From: Kallotenue papyrolyticum
GTDB taxonomy: Bacteria; Chloroflexota; Chloroflexia; Chloroflexales; Kallotenuaceae
Direction of reading: 5' to 3'
Assembly (NCBI RefSeq): GCF_000526415.1
Contig: NZ_JAGA01000002.1
Span: forward strand, 1,418,001 to 1,482,000
DNA length: 64,000 bases
Shown here in pieces: positions 8,577 through 18,231 of the stretch. Under the pieces are notes generated by a model. That model did not search any database. It had not been told where the DNA came from and saw only the letters and a program-made list of their open reading frames with translations. Position 1 is the first letter of the stretch, and every line of letters starts with the position of its first letter. The position numbers were made by a program, and so were the translations under genes.

Positions 8577-8964
8577 AGTTATCACTATCAAGAGCGATCT
8601 CGACATCGTTGCGGCGCGGATGGTCGCGCGTGATACCGCGCGGGCACTGGGCTTTGGCGCCATCGATCAGGCGCGCATCGCTACGGCCATCAGCGAGCTG
8701 GCGCGCAACATCTACCTCTATGCCGGCGAGGGGAGCGTCACCGTGCGCGAAACCAGCAATGGTGTCCGGCGTGGGATCGAGGTGATCTGCGAGGATCAGG
8801 GACCGGGCATCGCCGATATCAATCTGGTGATGCAGGACGGCTATACTTCCTCCAAGGGCATGGGCATGGGCCTCCCCGGCGCCAAACGCCTGATGGACGA
8901 ATTCGAGATCTTCAGCAAGGTCGGCGTCGGCACCAAAGTCACCTGTCGCAAGTGGACGCGCTAA
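8563..8964 (+). CDS. rsbT: Serine/threonine kinase RsbT
   Basis: RsbT phosphorylates RsbR and RsbS and, when released, activates a partner such as an RsbU phosphatase or a diguanylate cyclase. The 133-residue GHKL-fold kinase has the N box ISELARNIYLYA, the G1 box EDQGPGIADI and the Gly-rich lid GMGMGLPGAKRLMDEF, all matching RsbT. It overlaps rsbS, implying translational coupling. No RsbU, RsbV, RsbW or sigma-B gene is seen nearby, so the output target lies elsewhere. Confidence 0.93.
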   Translation: MAEAKVITIKSDLDIVAARMVARDTARALGFGAIDQARIATAISELARNIYLYAGEGSVTVRETSNGVRRGIEVICEDQGPGIADINLVMQDGYTSSKGMGMGLPGAKRLMDEFEIFSKVGVGTKVTCRKWTR

Positions 8965-8991
8965 CCTCCCACGGGCGCAAGCCAGCCGCGC

Positions 8992-9021
8992 TTGAGGCGC
9001 GCTGGCCGCTTGTGCTTTAAT
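8992..9021 (+). promoter_or_regulatory. Promoter giving a likely leaderless folK mRNA
   Basis: TTGAGG (8992-8997) and TTTAAT (9016-9021) are 18 bases apart. The folK ATG at 9028 starts only seven bases after the -10, so the transcript probably begins at the start codon. No ribosome site precedes that ATG. Confidence 0.5.
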
Positions 9022-9027
9022 CGACTC

Positions 9028-9531
9028 ATGACCGCCATGAGTCGTACCCATCTGGTCTATCTGGGGCTGGGCGCCAATCTGGGCGACCGGCTGGCGCAGT
9101 TGCGTGCGGCGCGCGCGCGGCTGGCGCCCACGCTCATGGTCCTCGCCTGTTCGCCGCTGTACGAGACGGCGCCCTGGGGGCTGACGGATCAGCCGCCCTT
9201 TCTCAACGCGGTATGTCTGGCGCGCACGGCCCTGGCGCCCGAAGCGTTGCTGCTCTACCTCAAAACCCTTGAGCGCGTGCTTGGCCGACAGCCCGGACGG
9301 CGCTGGGGCCCACGCGCGATCGATCTCGACATTCTGCTGTACGACGATCTACTCCTGGCAACGCCCACGCTCACGATCCCCCATCCGCGCCTACATGAAC
9401 GCGCCTTTGTGCTGGAGCCGCTGGCGCGTCTGGCCCCCGCGCTGCTCCATCCGCGTCTGGGATTACCGATCGCCAGGCTGGTCCAGGCAGTCGAGCGCAG
9501 CGGCGTGCGGCTGGTTGCAGCACGCTGGTAG
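9028..9531 (+). CDS. folK: 2-amino-4-hydroxy-6-hydroxymethyldihydropteridine diphosphokinase
   Basis: FolK transfers pyrophosphate from ATP to the pterin in folate synthesis. The product of about 167 residues has GLGANLGDR at the N-terminus, YETAPWG, the metal- and ATP-binding PRAIDLDILLYDD, and PHPRLHERAFVLEPL. The ATG at 9028 (or the next at 9037) is chosen because it fits both the family length and the leaderless promoter; a TTG at 8992 would add an unsupported extension. It is not next to folP or folB. Confidence 0.92.
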   Translation: MTAMSRTHLVYLGLGANLGDRLAQLRAARARLAPTLMVLACSPLYETAPWGLTDQPPFLNAVCLARTALAPEALLLYLKTLERVLGRQPGRRWGPRAIDLDILLYDDLLLATPTLTIPHPRLHERAFVLEPLARLAPALLHPRLGLPIARLVQAVERSGVRLVAARW

Positions 9532-9552
9532 CTGCGGGCAGGCAAACAACCA

Positions 9553-9561
9553 TGCTATAAT
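9553..9561 (+). promoter_or_regulatory. Extended -10 promoter of the hybrid kinase gene
   Basis: TGCTATAAT is a perfect extended -10 about 43 bases before the ATG at 9604. No clear -35 is present. Confidence 0.6.
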
Positions 9562-9603
9562 GCCTTCCGTAGTACGCCGGGCTGATCAGCGATTGCATGC
9601 ATC

Positions 9604-12600
9604 ATGATCCATACCTTGACAGACCGTCCATCGTACTGGTCCCGCTACCAGATTCGCCGTGCTACAGCGTGGCTGCTGGCTGCCGCACTGGTAGTCGTGC
9701 TGTTGCTGCTGGGCGCGCTGCTCGTCGATCGCCTGCGGGTGCGCAATCGCGCCGAGCTGCAGACGATCGACGCCGCGCAGATCCAGAACGACGCGGCCTT
9801 TGGCCTGTTGCGCGATATGCAAGCCGGCTACCGCAGCTATATGTTGACGGGCGATCCTATCTTTCTGGAGCCCTACAACCGGGCGGTAGCACAGTATCCG
9901 GCAGCGCTGGCACGCCTGCGCCAACTGGCGCTGCAGGGTTCTATTCCGGAACAGCTGGTGCAGGCCTTCGATCAGGCGACCCAGGAGTGGCAGGCACTGA
10001 TCGCGGATCATATCGCCGCGCTGCGCGACGAAACGGGCCAGGCGCTCTCGCCGGCGCAGGCCTTCCGAGATAGCCAGCATTTCGATCTGGTGCGGGCGCG
10101 CCAGGCGGAGCTAGCCCAGTACATCACGGCACGCCGTGAAGACCTGGAGCAGTCCTACGATCGCCTGGACGATATCAGTGTCGTTTTGCTGGCGCTGGTG
10201 ACGTTCACGACGCTGAGTACGTTGGGCTATGGCCTGGTCCTGCTCCGGCGCATGACCCTGCTGGCCGACGATCAGGCGGCGCGTCAGCACCGTCAGGCAG
10301 CCTATGCACGTGTTGTCAGCACGCTCAACGGACCAACCCAACTCGAACCGTTGCTGGACCAGGCGCTGCCGGTGCTGCTTGACAGCGTTAATGCGCAGGC
10401 CGGCGCGATCTATATCTTCGAGAACGGTTTGCTGCAACCGATGCATGCCGTCGGGTTTCGGCGCGAGTTGCTGACCACGCTGCGTGCTGATGAAGGCTTG
10501 CCTGGCCGCGCGCTAGAGCAGGAGCGTCCGATTCTGGTAGCCGATCTGCCACCGGAAACGCCCTACCGCATCAATGTCGGCCTGGGCGAAGCACCGCCGC
10601 GCGCGCTGGCCAACGTGCCGCTGCGCTATGGCCGTCAGGTGCTGGGGGTCTTGGTCATCGCCAGCGTCCAGCGCATGAACCAGGAGGATCTGCAGCAGCT
10701 CAGCCTCAGCGCCTCGCAACTGGCAACCGCCATCAGCAACGTGCGCGCCTTTGAAGAGAGCCAGCAGATCGCCAGCGAGCTGGCGCGCAGCAACGAGCAC
10801 CTCGAACGCTTGTTGGAAACCAGCGAAACACTGCAGGATATCGGTCGTGAGCTGGTGGTCCAGAGCGACCTGCAAACCCTGCTCGACCTGGTCTGCCGTG
10901 AATCGCGCCGTCTGTTGCGCGCCGACTATGCCGCGGTTGCAACCCTGGCCGATCCCTTCGGCGCGACCCGTTGGGCAGCGATCGACGGCGCGATCTCCTC
11001 GGCGGCACGCGACACGATCTTCCCGCCCGGCAAGGGAACTGCGGCGCGCGTGATCGAGCAGGCTGGGCCGGTGGTGATCACCAACTTCGGCCAGAATCCC
11101 GACTTCCCGCCCGACGAGTTTCCGGTCCACGTGGCCGAAGGGATGCGTGCCGCGCTGGGCGTGCCGCTCTTCCGCAAAGACACGCCGGTCGGCGCGCTGA
11201 TCATCGGCTACCGGAGCGAACGACGCATCAGCGAGCAGGAGATCGAGCTGGCCACGGCGCTGGCCTCCTATGCCTCGATCGCCATCGAAAACGCGCGGCT
11301 GTTGAACGAACTGCAGCAAGAGCGCGACCTGGCCGAGCAGCGCGCCCAGGAGCTGGCGCTCAAAAACCAGGAGGTCGAGCGCGCCAACCGCCTCAAGAGC
11401 GAATTTGTCGCCAACATGAGCCATGAGCTGCGCACGCCGCTCAACTCGATTCTGGCGCTGTCGCAGATCTTGCTGGATCGCCTGGATGGCGACCTGAATG
11501 AGGAGCAGGAGAAGCAGGTGCGCATCATCGAGCGCAACGGCCAGAATCTGTTGCGGTTGATCAACGATATTCTCGATCTCTCCAAGATCGAAGCCGGTCG
11601 CATCGAACTGATCCCCTCCGCCTTCGCGCTACCCGATGTGATCAACAACGTGCGTAGCACGATCGCGCCGCTGGTGGACGACAAGCATTTGACGCTCGAG
11701 GTGGTCTGCGCCGACGACCTGCCGCGCTGCTATACCGATGAAAACAAGCTCAAGCAGATTCTGCTTAACCTGTGCAGCAACGCAGTCAAATTCACCGAGC
11801 GTGGCGGGATCACCATCCGGGCCAGGCGTGGTTGCCACCTTGTGCACAGCAGTCTCGAGGGCACGTCCGGCGCATGGGTCACCATCGAAGTGCAGGATAC
11901 CGGCATCGGCATCGCGCCCGAGCATCAGGCGATCATCTGGGAGGAGTTTCGCCAGATCGACGGTTCGCTGTCGCGCCAGTATGAGGGCACAGGGCTGGGG
12001 CTGGCGATCGTGCGGCGACTGGTGCGCCTGATGGGCGGCGAGATTGAGCTGGATAGCACGCCCGGCGTGGGCTCGACCTTCCGCTTTGCGCTGCCGGCGC
12101 GCCTGCCGCAAGACCGCAGCGTGGTCGAGCGGCCGGTGCTGCCGCCGGTTGAGCGCCAGCCGCTGCCCGAGGCGCCGCCGACCGGCGAGCGTCCCCTGGT
12201 GCTGATCGTCGATGACGATGTCGAAGTGATCTATATCCTGGAAAAGTATCTGCGCGATGACGGCTACGAGATCGTTGCGGCGCAGAGCGGTGATGAAGCG
12301 ATCGAAAAGGCGCGCGCGCTGCGACCCTTTGCCATGACGCTGGATATCATGCTGCCGGGGCGCGACGGCTGGGAGGTGATCCAGACGCTCAAGAGCGATC
12401 CGCAGACCTGTGACATCCAAATCATTGTGCTTTCCATGCTCGACAACCGTCAGCTCGGCTATAGCCTGGGTGCGACGGACTATCTGGTCAAGCCCGTCTC
12501 GCGCGCGGATCTGCTGCAGCGCCTGGCGGCGTTGCGCAACGGCACGCCCATTCGCCGGGCAGTGGTGATCGACGACGATCCCATCGAACAGCGCGTGCTC

Positions 12601-12975
12601 ACGACGGTGCTGCGCGACGAGCAGATGGAGGTGACGGCCTTCAGCGATGGTGAGGCAGCGCTGGCCTACCTGGCCGAGCACACGCCCGACCTGATCACGC
12701 TGGATCTGATGATGCCGGGCATGGACGGCCTTGAGGTGCTGGATGCGATCCGCAAGCTGACCCACTTGCAAAGCGTGCCGGTGCTGGTGATCACCGCCAA
12801 GGATCTGTTGGAAGAGGAGCGCCGGCGGCTCAACGGCCGCATTGCGGCGATCATCCGCAAAGGTCCACGCCAGCGGACCGAGTTGTTGGCCGAAGTGCGC
12901 GACATTCTGCAGCGGCGGCGGCAGAAACTCGCTGCTACCCGCGCTGAGCGCCTCGCCGAGCCGCCGGGGAGCTGA
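9604..12975 (+). CDS. Membrane hybrid sensor kinase: CHASE3-like, GAF x2, HisKA, HATPase, REC x2
   Basis: The 1123-residue protein starts with a membrane segment (about 19-41). A CHASE3-like extracytoplasmic helical region (about 42-190) and a second membrane segment (about 195-215) follow. Then come two GAF domains (about 235-385 and 410-565), HisKA with [11 protein letters not shown] (His607), HATPase ([23 protein letters not shown]) and two receiver domains with phospho-acceptor Asp914 (TLDIMLPG) and Asp1034 (TLDLMMPG). This allows an intramolecular phosphorelay. It heads a three-gene signalling group with the receiver and hybrid kinase downstream. Confidence 0.92.
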   Translation: MIHTLTDRPSYWSRYQIRRATAWLLAAALVVVLLLLGALLVDRLRVRNRAELQTIDAAQIQNDAAFGLLRDMQAGYRSYMLTGDPIFLEPYNRAVAQYPAALARLRQLALQGSIPEQLVQAFDQATQEWQALIADHIAALRDETGQALSPAQAFRDSQHFDLVRARQAELAQYITARREDLEQSYDRLDDISVVLLALVTFTTLSTLGYGLVLLRRMTLLADDQAARQHRQAAYARVVSTLNGPTQLEPLLDQALPVLLDSVNAQAGAIYIFENGLLQPMHAVGFRRELLTTLRADEGLPGRALEQERPILVADLPPETPYRINVGLGEAPPRALANVPLRYGRQVLGVLVIASVQRMNQEDLQQLSLSASQLATAISNVRAFEESQQIASELARSNEHLERLLETSETLQDIGRELVVQSDLQTLLDLVCRESRRLLRADYAAVATLADPFGATRWAAIDGAISSAARDTIFPPGKGTAARVIEQAGPVVITNFGQNPDFPPDEFPVHVAEGMRAALGVPLFRKDTPVGALIIGYRSERRISEQEIELATALASYASIAIENARLLNELQQERDLAEQRAQELALKNQEVERANRLKSEFVANMSHELRTPLNSILALSQILLDRLDGDLNEEQEKQVRIIERNGQNLLRLINDILDLSKIEAGRIELIPSAFALPDVINNVRSTIAPLVDDKHLTLEVVCADDLPRCYTDENKLKQILLNLCSNAVKFTERGGITIRARRGCHLVHSSLEGTSGAWVTIEVQDTGIGIAPEHQAIIWEEFRQIDGSLSRQYEGTGLGLAIVRRLVRLMGGEIELDSTPGVGSTFRFALPARLPQDRSVVERPVLPPVERQPLPEAPPTGERPLVLIVDDDVEVIYILEKYLRDDGYEIVAAQSGDEAIEKARALRPFAMTLDIMLPGRDGWEVIQTLKSDPQTCDIQIIVLSMLDNRQLGYSLGATDYLVKPVSRADLLQRLAALRNGTPIRRAVVIDDDPIEQRVLTTVLRDEQMEVTAFSDGEAALAYLAEHTPDLITLDLMMPGMDGLEVLDAIRKLTHLQSVPVLVITAKDLLEEERRRLNGRIAAIIRKGPRQRTELLAEVRDILQRRRQKLAATRAERLAEPPGS

Positions 12976-13039
12976 CGGTGCCCAAGGCTGAGCCTGCGTC
13001 GCCAGGCGGCGGCGCTGCTTCCACGAGAAAGGAACGACG

Positions 13040-13438
13040 GTGAGTGGCCCGACAATCCTGGTAGTCGAAGATAACCCCGACAACATGTATGTGCTCGATC
13101 ACCTGTTGACGCGCAAAGGGTACACTGTGCGGCAGGCGGTGCGCGGCGACGAGGCGCTCGCGCTGGTTGAGCAGGTGCGTCCCGCGCTGGTGCTGCTCGA
13201 CATGCAGATGCCGGGCCTGGATGGCTACGGCGTCGTGCGCGAGCTGCGGCGCCGTCCGGAGTGGGCCAGCCTGCCGATCATTGCCGTGACGGCCAGCAGC
13301 ATGCCCGGCGATCGCGAACAAACGTTGGCGGCAGGCTGTACCGACTATCTTGCTAAGCCGATCAGTCCGCGCGAGCTGCTGCAGATGATCGAACACTACC
13401 TCAGGGGGGCAGGCCATGGCAACGATTCTGGTCGTTGA
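13040..13438 (+). CDS. Stand-alone receiver-domain response regulator
   Basis: The 132-residue protein is a single receiver domain. It has the acidic pocket VVEDN, phospho-acceptor Asp54 (LLDMQMPGLDG), the Thr switch residue (VTAS) and the conserved Lys (YLAKPIS). It has no DNA-binding output, so it probably shuttles phosphate or acts by protein contact, in the manner of DivK. It starts with GTG after AAGGAAC and its end overlaps the next kinase by 23 bases. Confidence 0.9.
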   Translation: MSGPTILVVEDNPDNMYVLDHLLTRKGYTVRQAVRGDEALALVEQVRPALVLLDMQMPGLDGYGVVRELRRRPEWASLPIIAVTASSMPGDREQTLAAGCTDYLAKPISPRELLQMIEHYLRGAGHGNDSGR

Positions 13439-15107
13439 CGATCAGCCTGACAACTTGTATGTGCTGCAGCGTCTGCTCAAAGGGCATGGCTATACCGTCA
13501 TGACGGCAGAGCGCGGTGCTCAAGCCCTGGAGCTGGCCGAGACCCGGCAACCCGATCTGGTGCTGCTGGACGTGATGATGCCAGAGATGGACGGCTTCGA
13601 GGTGGTGCAGCGCCTGCGTGCCAACGCCGCGACGCAGTCGATCCCCGTCGTGTTGCTGACGGCCAACGCGCCCGATGAGCGGCTCAAGATCCAGGGCCTC
13701 AACCTGGGCGCCGACGAGTACCTGACGCAGCCGATCAATAACAACGAGCTGCTGGCGCGCGTGCGGGCCTTGCTGCGCACCAAGCAGGCCCAGGATGCGC
13801 TGGTGCGGCGCAACACGCAGCTGGCGGCGCTGCTCGATATCGTGCAGGCCAGCACCAGTACCCTCGATCTGGGGGAGGTCGGCCAGCGGCTGCTCGCCGG
13901 TGCGCTGGCGGCGACGGGCATGGATATGGGGGGCATCTGGCTGCTGGAGGGCGCGGAGCTGGTGGCGCTGGCGCAGGTCGGCTTTCCCGCCGAGGTCAGC
14001 GCGGCGCGCGAACGGGTGCCGTTGGCTGAAACGCAGGTCAGCGCCCAGGCAATGCTGGAGCAGCAGCCGATCTATGGCGCGCCGCGCGAGCTGTACGGTC
14101 CGGAGCATCCGTTGGCGCGCGTGGCCGAAACGATCGTGGTGTTGCCGTTGCTGCACCGCGGCGAGTCCCTGGGCGTGCTGCAACTGGCGACGCGTCAGGC
14201 GCGGCAAGTGGATGCCGAAGAGCTGGCCTTTCTAGGCGCGATCGTCAACGCCGCGGCGACGGCGGTGCAGAACGCGCGCCTGTATGCCGAGTCGAACCGC
14301 CACCGCCAGGAGCTGGAGCTGCTGGATCGCGAAAAAGATGAGTTTATCTCGATTATCTCCCACGAACTGAAAAATCCGCTGGCCTCGATCAAAGGCTATG
14401 CCGGGCTGCTGCAGCGCCGCGCCAAGAAAGATCCGACCCTACAATCGGCAGTCAAAGGGCTGGAAGTGATCGAACAGCAGGCCAATCGCATGAGTGCGCT
14501 GCTGGATCAGTTGCGCGATGTGTCGCAGATCGGCATGGATCGCTTCATGATCGAGCCGGTGCCGCTGGACCTGACGCAGTTGACCCAGCGCGTCGCACTC
14601 GATATGCAGGCGACGACGACCAGCCATGAGATTCTGCTGAACATCGGTGCCGAGCCGCTCATGGCGCTGATCGATGAGTTTCGCATGTCGCAGGTGCTGA
14701 GCAACCTGATCAGCAACGCGATCAAGTACTCGCCTGCCGGCGGCCCGGTCGAGATCGAGGTCTATCGCTCTGCCACGCCACCACATCAGCCCTTGGAGCT
14801 GATGGCGCGCGAATGGGCGGTCGTCACCGTGCGCGACCACGGTATCGGCATTCCCAAAGAGGCACAGGAGCGCCTGTTCCAGCGCTTCTTCCGCGCGCCC
14901 AACGCCAAGGGCGGCATCAGCGGCATGGGCCTGGGCCTGTACATCACCCGCGAAATTGTGCAGCGGCATGGTGGCTACATCTGGGTCGAGAGCGCCGAAG
15001 GTCAAGGCAGTACCTTCGGTGTGGCGCTGCCGCTGTTAGATGAGGCTGCCGCGGCGGCGACGCACACCGCGCTGGCCGAGCCGGTAGCGGATGCAACCGG
15101 CCGTTGA
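13416..15107 (+). CDS. Cytoplasmic REC-GAF-HisKA-HATPase hybrid histidine kinase
   Basis: The 563-residue protein opens with a receiver domain (Asp52 in LLDVMMPEMDG, Lys replaced in the YLTQPIN motif). A GAF domain (about 140-290), HisKA with ISHELKNPLASIKGY (His316) and a HATPase domain (LSNLISNAIKYSP, DHGIGIPKE, GMGLGLYITREIV) follow. The usual receiver Lys of the KP motif is Gln (TQP), which may alter its phosphorylation kinetics. The start lies within the preceding receiver gene, so the two are translationally coupled and probably partners. Confidence 0.9.
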   Translation: MATILVVDDQPDNLYVLQRLLKGHGYTVMTAERGAQALELAETRQPDLVLLDVMMPEMDGFEVVQRLRANAATQSIPVVLLTANAPDERLKIQGLNLGADEYLTQPINNNELLARVRALLRTKQAQDALVRRNTQLAALLDIVQASTSTLDLGEVGQRLLAGALAATGMDMGGIWLLEGAELVALAQVGFPAEVSAARERVPLAETQVSAQAMLEQQPIYGAPRELYGPEHPLARVAETIVVLPLLHRGESLGVLQLATRQARQVDAEELAFLGAIVNAAATAVQNARLYAESNRHRQELELLDREKDEFISIISHELKNPLASIKGYAGLLQRRAKKDPTLQSAVKGLEVIEQQANRMSALLDQLRDVSQIGMDRFMIEPVPLDLTQLTQRVALDMQATTTSHEILLNIGAEPLMALIDEFRMSQVLSNLISNAIKYSPAGGPVEIEVYRSATPPHQPLELMAREWAVVTVRDHGIGIPKEAQERLFQRFFRAPNAKGGISGMGLGLYITREIVQRHGGYIWVESAEGQGSTFGVALPLLDEAAAAATHTALAEPVADATGR

Positions 15108-15117
15108 GGACGATGCC

Positions 15118-15903
15118 ATGGCTGCTCTACGCATTGCGCACCTGTACCCGGCGCAGATGAATATCTACGGCGATCGGGGCAATGTTCTGACACTGGTGCA
15201 GCGCTGTCGCTGGCGCGGGATTGCCGTGCAGGTCGATGGCATCGCGCCCGGCCAGCGCGTGGATTGGACCCGTTACGACCTGGCCTTTTTCGGCGGCGGT
15301 CAGGATAGCGGCCAGGCGCTGATCGCCGAGGATTTCGTGCAGCGCCACGGGCCGGAGGTGCGCGCGGCGATCGCGGATGGCCTGGTGATGCTGGCGATCT
15401 GCGGCGGCTATCAGTTGCTGGGTCACTACTTCCTAACGCACACCGGCGAGAAACTGCCCGGTATCGGCGCGCTCGATTGCTACACCGTCGGCGGTACGCG
15501 CCGCTTGATCGGCAACATTGTGGTGGCCTGGTCGGCCGGGGCAGGAGCAGCAGAGCGCATCCGGCCGCGGGCGGAGGCGCTGCCCGCCGCACCCACGCCT
15601 GCCTACCTGGTGGGCTTCGAGAATCACAGCGGGCGGACCTACCTGGGCGCCGGTGTGCAGCCGTTGGGCCGTGTGGTGCGTGGCTACGGCAACAACGGCG
15701 AAGACGGCACCGAGGGCGCGGTCTATCAGCATGCCCATGGCTGTTACCTGCACGGCTCGCTGCTGCCCAAGAATCCGCACTTTGCCGACCATCTGCTGCG
15801 GCTGGCCCTGCAGCGGCGCTACGGCCACGCCGCGGCGCTGACGCCGCTGGACGATACCTTCGAACAGCAGGCCCACGCGGCGATGGTCACGCGTCTGCTG
15901 TAG
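15118..15903 (+). CDS. gatD: GatD-type class I glutamine amidotransferase
   Basis: The 261-residue protein resembles GatD/CobQ-like amidotransferases (HLYPAQMNIYGDRGN at the start, FFGGGQD), which supply ammonia to MurT to amidate the D-Glu of lipid II. The catalytic Cys lies in LAICGGYQLLG and the His in CYLHGSLLPKNP. GatD is normally encoded next to murT, but no murT is seen here. The ATG at 15118 has GAGGA eight bases upstream; an earlier ATG at 15091 overlaps the kinase end. The cobyric acid synthase family is the alternative, but the length fits GatD. Confidence 0.82.
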   Translation: MAALRIAHLYPAQMNIYGDRGNVLTLVQRCRWRGIAVQVDGIAPGQRVDWTRYDLAFFGGGQDSGQALIAEDFVQRHGPEVRAAIADGLVMLAICGGYQLLGHYFLTHTGEKLPGIGALDCYTVGGTRRLIGNIVVAWSAGAGAAERIRPRAEALPAAPTPAYLVGFENHSGRTYLGAGVQPLGRVVRGYGNNGEDGTEGAVYQHAHGCYLHGSLLPKNPHFADHLLRLALQRRYGHAAALTPLDDTFEQQAHAAMVTRLL

Positions 15904-15942
15904 CCGGAGCCGCCGCGCCGCTCGAGAGATGGGTCGTCACGC

Positions 15943-17394
15943 ATGCGCAGAATCGCCTATTGCTCGCCGCTCAACCCCGTGCAGTCGGGCATCTCCGACT
16001 ACAGCGAAGAGCTGCTGCCCTACCTGAGCGCCTACGCCGAGATCAGTGTCTTTGTCGAACGTGGCCTGGCGCCCTCCAACCCCCAGGTAGAGCGTCACCT
16101 GGAGGTGCGCGCCATCGATGAGCTGCCGGCACTGCACCGACGGCGCGCGTTCGATGCGATCATCTACCACATGGGCAACAGTCCGGCGCACGCCGCGATC
16201 TACGACATGGCGCTGCGCCTGCCCGGCGTGGTCGTACTGCATGAGTGGGTGTTGCACCACTTCAAGCTCTGGTATGCCGCTGAGCGTCGCGGCGACATCG
16301 CCGCGTATATCGCCGAGATGCGCCGCCGCTACGGCGAGCACGGCGAGCGTGTAGCGCGGCGCATGAGTCGCGGCCAGTTGCTGGAGGCGGCCTTTCGCTT
16401 CCCGCTGGTCGAGGATCTGGTCGCTGCCGCGCAGGGCGTGATCGGCCACAGCCACTTCGTGGTCGAGCAGGCGCGGCGCGTGCGGCCCGATCTGCCCGCG
16501 GCGGTCGTGTCCATGGGCGTGCCGTTGCCGCCGCAGCATGACGCACGCGCGGCGCGGGCGGCGCTGGGCCTGCCCGTCGAGGCGCCACTCTGGGCCTCGT
16601 TCGGCCACCTCAATCCCTACAAGCGGCTGGAGGCGGCGCTACGCGCCTTCCGGCGCTTCCGCGAGGACGCGCCCGAGGCGCGCTACCTGCTGGTCGGCTC
16701 GTTGTCGCCCGCCTACGATCTGCCGGGGCTGGTGCGGCGGCTGGAGCTGAGCGACGCGGTGGTGATCACCGGCTACGTGCCGCGCGCGGCTTTTGAGCTG
16801 TACGTCGCGGCTGCCGATGTGTGCCTGAATCTGCGCTTCCCGACGGCAGGCGAAACCTCGGCCAGCCTGCTGCGGCTGCTGGGCGCGGGCAAGCCGACGT
16901 TGGTCTCGGCGGTCGGCGCCTTCGCCGAGCTGCCCCGCCACGTTGTGGCGCACGTGGATGTTGATCGCAGCGAGGCGGCGCTGATCCTGGCCTACACGCG
17001 CCTGTTCCGGCGTTACCCGGCGATCGCGGCGCAGCTCGGCCACAACGCACGCAGCTATGTGGCGCGCGAGCATAGCCTGCCCGGCGCGGCGCAGGGCTAT
17101 ATCCGCTTCCTAAGCGAGCTATACGGCTGGGGGCCAACCCCTCCGCAACGCGCGGCGCTCTGGTCGATGGAGCCAGAGCGCGACGCGCCGTCCACCGTGG
17201 GGTCTGGTGCGCCGGGATCGGATGCGCCGGCGCTGGCGGATGCGTCATGCGGGCCGCTGCGCCAGACCATCGCGGCGGTGGGCCAAGCCGCAGCAGAGCT
17301 TGGCCTGCGTCCCGCTGACGAGACGGCTCTGCGCGCCATCGCCACAACGCTGGGCGACCTGCTGGGTGAAGCGCCGCGCCGCGATCAGGTATAA
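15943..17394 (+). CDS. GT4-family glycosyltransferase with C-terminal extension
   Basis: The 483-residue protein is a GT-B fold glycosyltransferase. The N-terminal domain has the SGISDYSEELLPYL signature, and the C-terminal donor domain has FGHLNPYKRLEAAL, YLLVGS, VVITGYVPRAAFELYVAAADVCLNLRFPTAGETS with the conserved Glu. Some 70 extra residues after about 405 are Ala/Pro-rich and end in a predicted helix. It likely adds a sugar to a lipid or envelope glycan; donor and acceptor are unknown. Confidence 0.85.
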   Translation: MRRIAYCSPLNPVQSGISDYSEELLPYLSAYAEISVFVERGLAPSNPQVERHLEVRAIDELPALHRRRAFDAIIYHMGNSPAHAAIYDMALRLPGVVVLHEWVLHHFKLWYAAERRGDIAAYIAEMRRRYGEHGERVARRMSRGQLLEAAFRFPLVEDLVAAAQGVIGHSHFVVEQARRVRPDLPAAVVSMGVPLPPQHDARAARAALGLPVEAPLWASFGHLNPYKRLEAALRAFRRFREDAPEARYLLVGSLSPAYDLPGLVRRLELSDAVVITGYVPRAAFELYVAAADVCLNLRFPTAGETSASLLRLLGAGKPTLVSAVGAFAELPRHVVAHVDVDRSEAALILAYTRLFRRYPAIAAQLGHNARSYVAREHSLPGAAQGYIRFLSELYGWGPTPPQRAALWSMEPERDAPSTVGSGAPGSDAPALADASCGPLRQTIAAVGQAAAELGLRPADETALRAIATTLGDLLGEAPRRDQV

Positions 17395-17395
17395 T
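17390..17395 (+). promoter_or_regulatory. Possible -10 of the nadK operon
   Basis: TATAAT overlaps the stop codon of the preceding glycosyltransferase gene and lies 17 bases before the nadK ATG. No -35 matches well. Confidence 0.35.
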
Positions 17396-17412
17396 CCGCC
17401 TGGAGGCGTGTG

Positions 17413-18231
17413 ATGCAGCGTATCGGCGTGTTCTTCAACCCGCAGTCCGCGCCGGCAGCCGGTCTGGCGCAGGCCCTGGAAGCCTGGCTGCGCGCGCGCG
17501 GCATCGCCACGTGGTGCGGCGCGGCATCCGACGCGCCCCAGGCGATCGATCGCTTCGATCTGCTCGTGTGTCTGGGCGGCGACGGGACGGTGCTGCGCGC
17601 GGCGGGCATGGCCATTCCGGCCCAGGTTCCGCTACTGCCCGTGGCGCTGGGCCACCTCAGCTTCATGGCCGAGATCACGCCCGATGAGCTGTATCCCAGC
17701 CTGGAGCGCGTGTTGGCGGGCGACTACTGGACCGAAGAGCGCGCCCTGGCCGAGGCGATCGTGCAGCGCGCCGATCACGCGCCGGAGCGCTTTGTGGCGC
17801 TCAACGAGGTGCTGATCGGACGGCGCGACATCGCGCGCGTGTTGTCGATCGCCGTGCAGGTGGACGATATCCCGATGACGGTGTACCACGCCGACGGTGT
17901 GCTGGTGGCGACGGCCACCGGCTCGACGGCCTACGCCCTGGCCGCGGGCGGACCGGTGCTCGATCCGCGCTCGCGAGCACTGGTGCTGGTGCCGGTCGCG
18001 GCGCATCTCCATAACGTGCCGTCGCTGGTGCTGCACGAGGACGCCCATCTCGATCTGGGCGTGGTCTCCTGCCACGCCGCGGCGCTGGCTGTGGATGGCC
18101 GCACCCATCGTCCGCTGGCGGTCAACGACAGCGTCGCCGTGCGGCGCGCGCCCGAGGTGGCACACTTCGTGCGGGTACGGCCACCAAGCTACTTCTACCA
18201 AACCCTGACGCGCCGGCTGCGGCGCGAATGA
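17413..18231 (+). CDS. nadK: NAD kinase
   Basis: NAD kinase makes NADP from NAD and ATP or polyphosphate. The 272-residue product has the CLGGDGTVLRA loop (GGDG at 55-58), ALNEVLI, and the Gly-rich ATGSTAYALAAGGP segment. The motif usually written PICPH is PVAAH here and the Pro after GGP is preceded by VLD, so the C-terminal domain is somewhat divergent. The ATG at 17413 follows TGGAGG by six bases; a GTG directly before it is too close. The stop overlaps the next start as ATGA. Confidence 0.88.
   Translation: MQRIGVFFNPQSAPAAGLAQALEAWLRARGIATWCGAASDAPQAIDRFDLLVCLGGDGTVLRAAGMAIPAQVPLLPVALGHLSFMAEITPDELYPSLERVLAGDYWTEERALAEAIVQRADHAPERFVALNEVLIGRRDIARVLSIAVQVDDIPMTVYHADGVLVATATGSTAYALAAGGPVLDPRSRALVLVPVAAHLHNVPSLVLHEDAHLDLGVVSCHAAALAVDGRTHRPLAVNDSVAVRRAPEVAHFVRVRPPSYFYQTLTRRLRRE

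Noticed and set aside
11629-13086. 485-residue open frame antisense to the hybrid kinase
   Set aside because: The sense strand codes for HATPase and two receivers with complete motifs; the antisense frame has no domain and no ribosome site.
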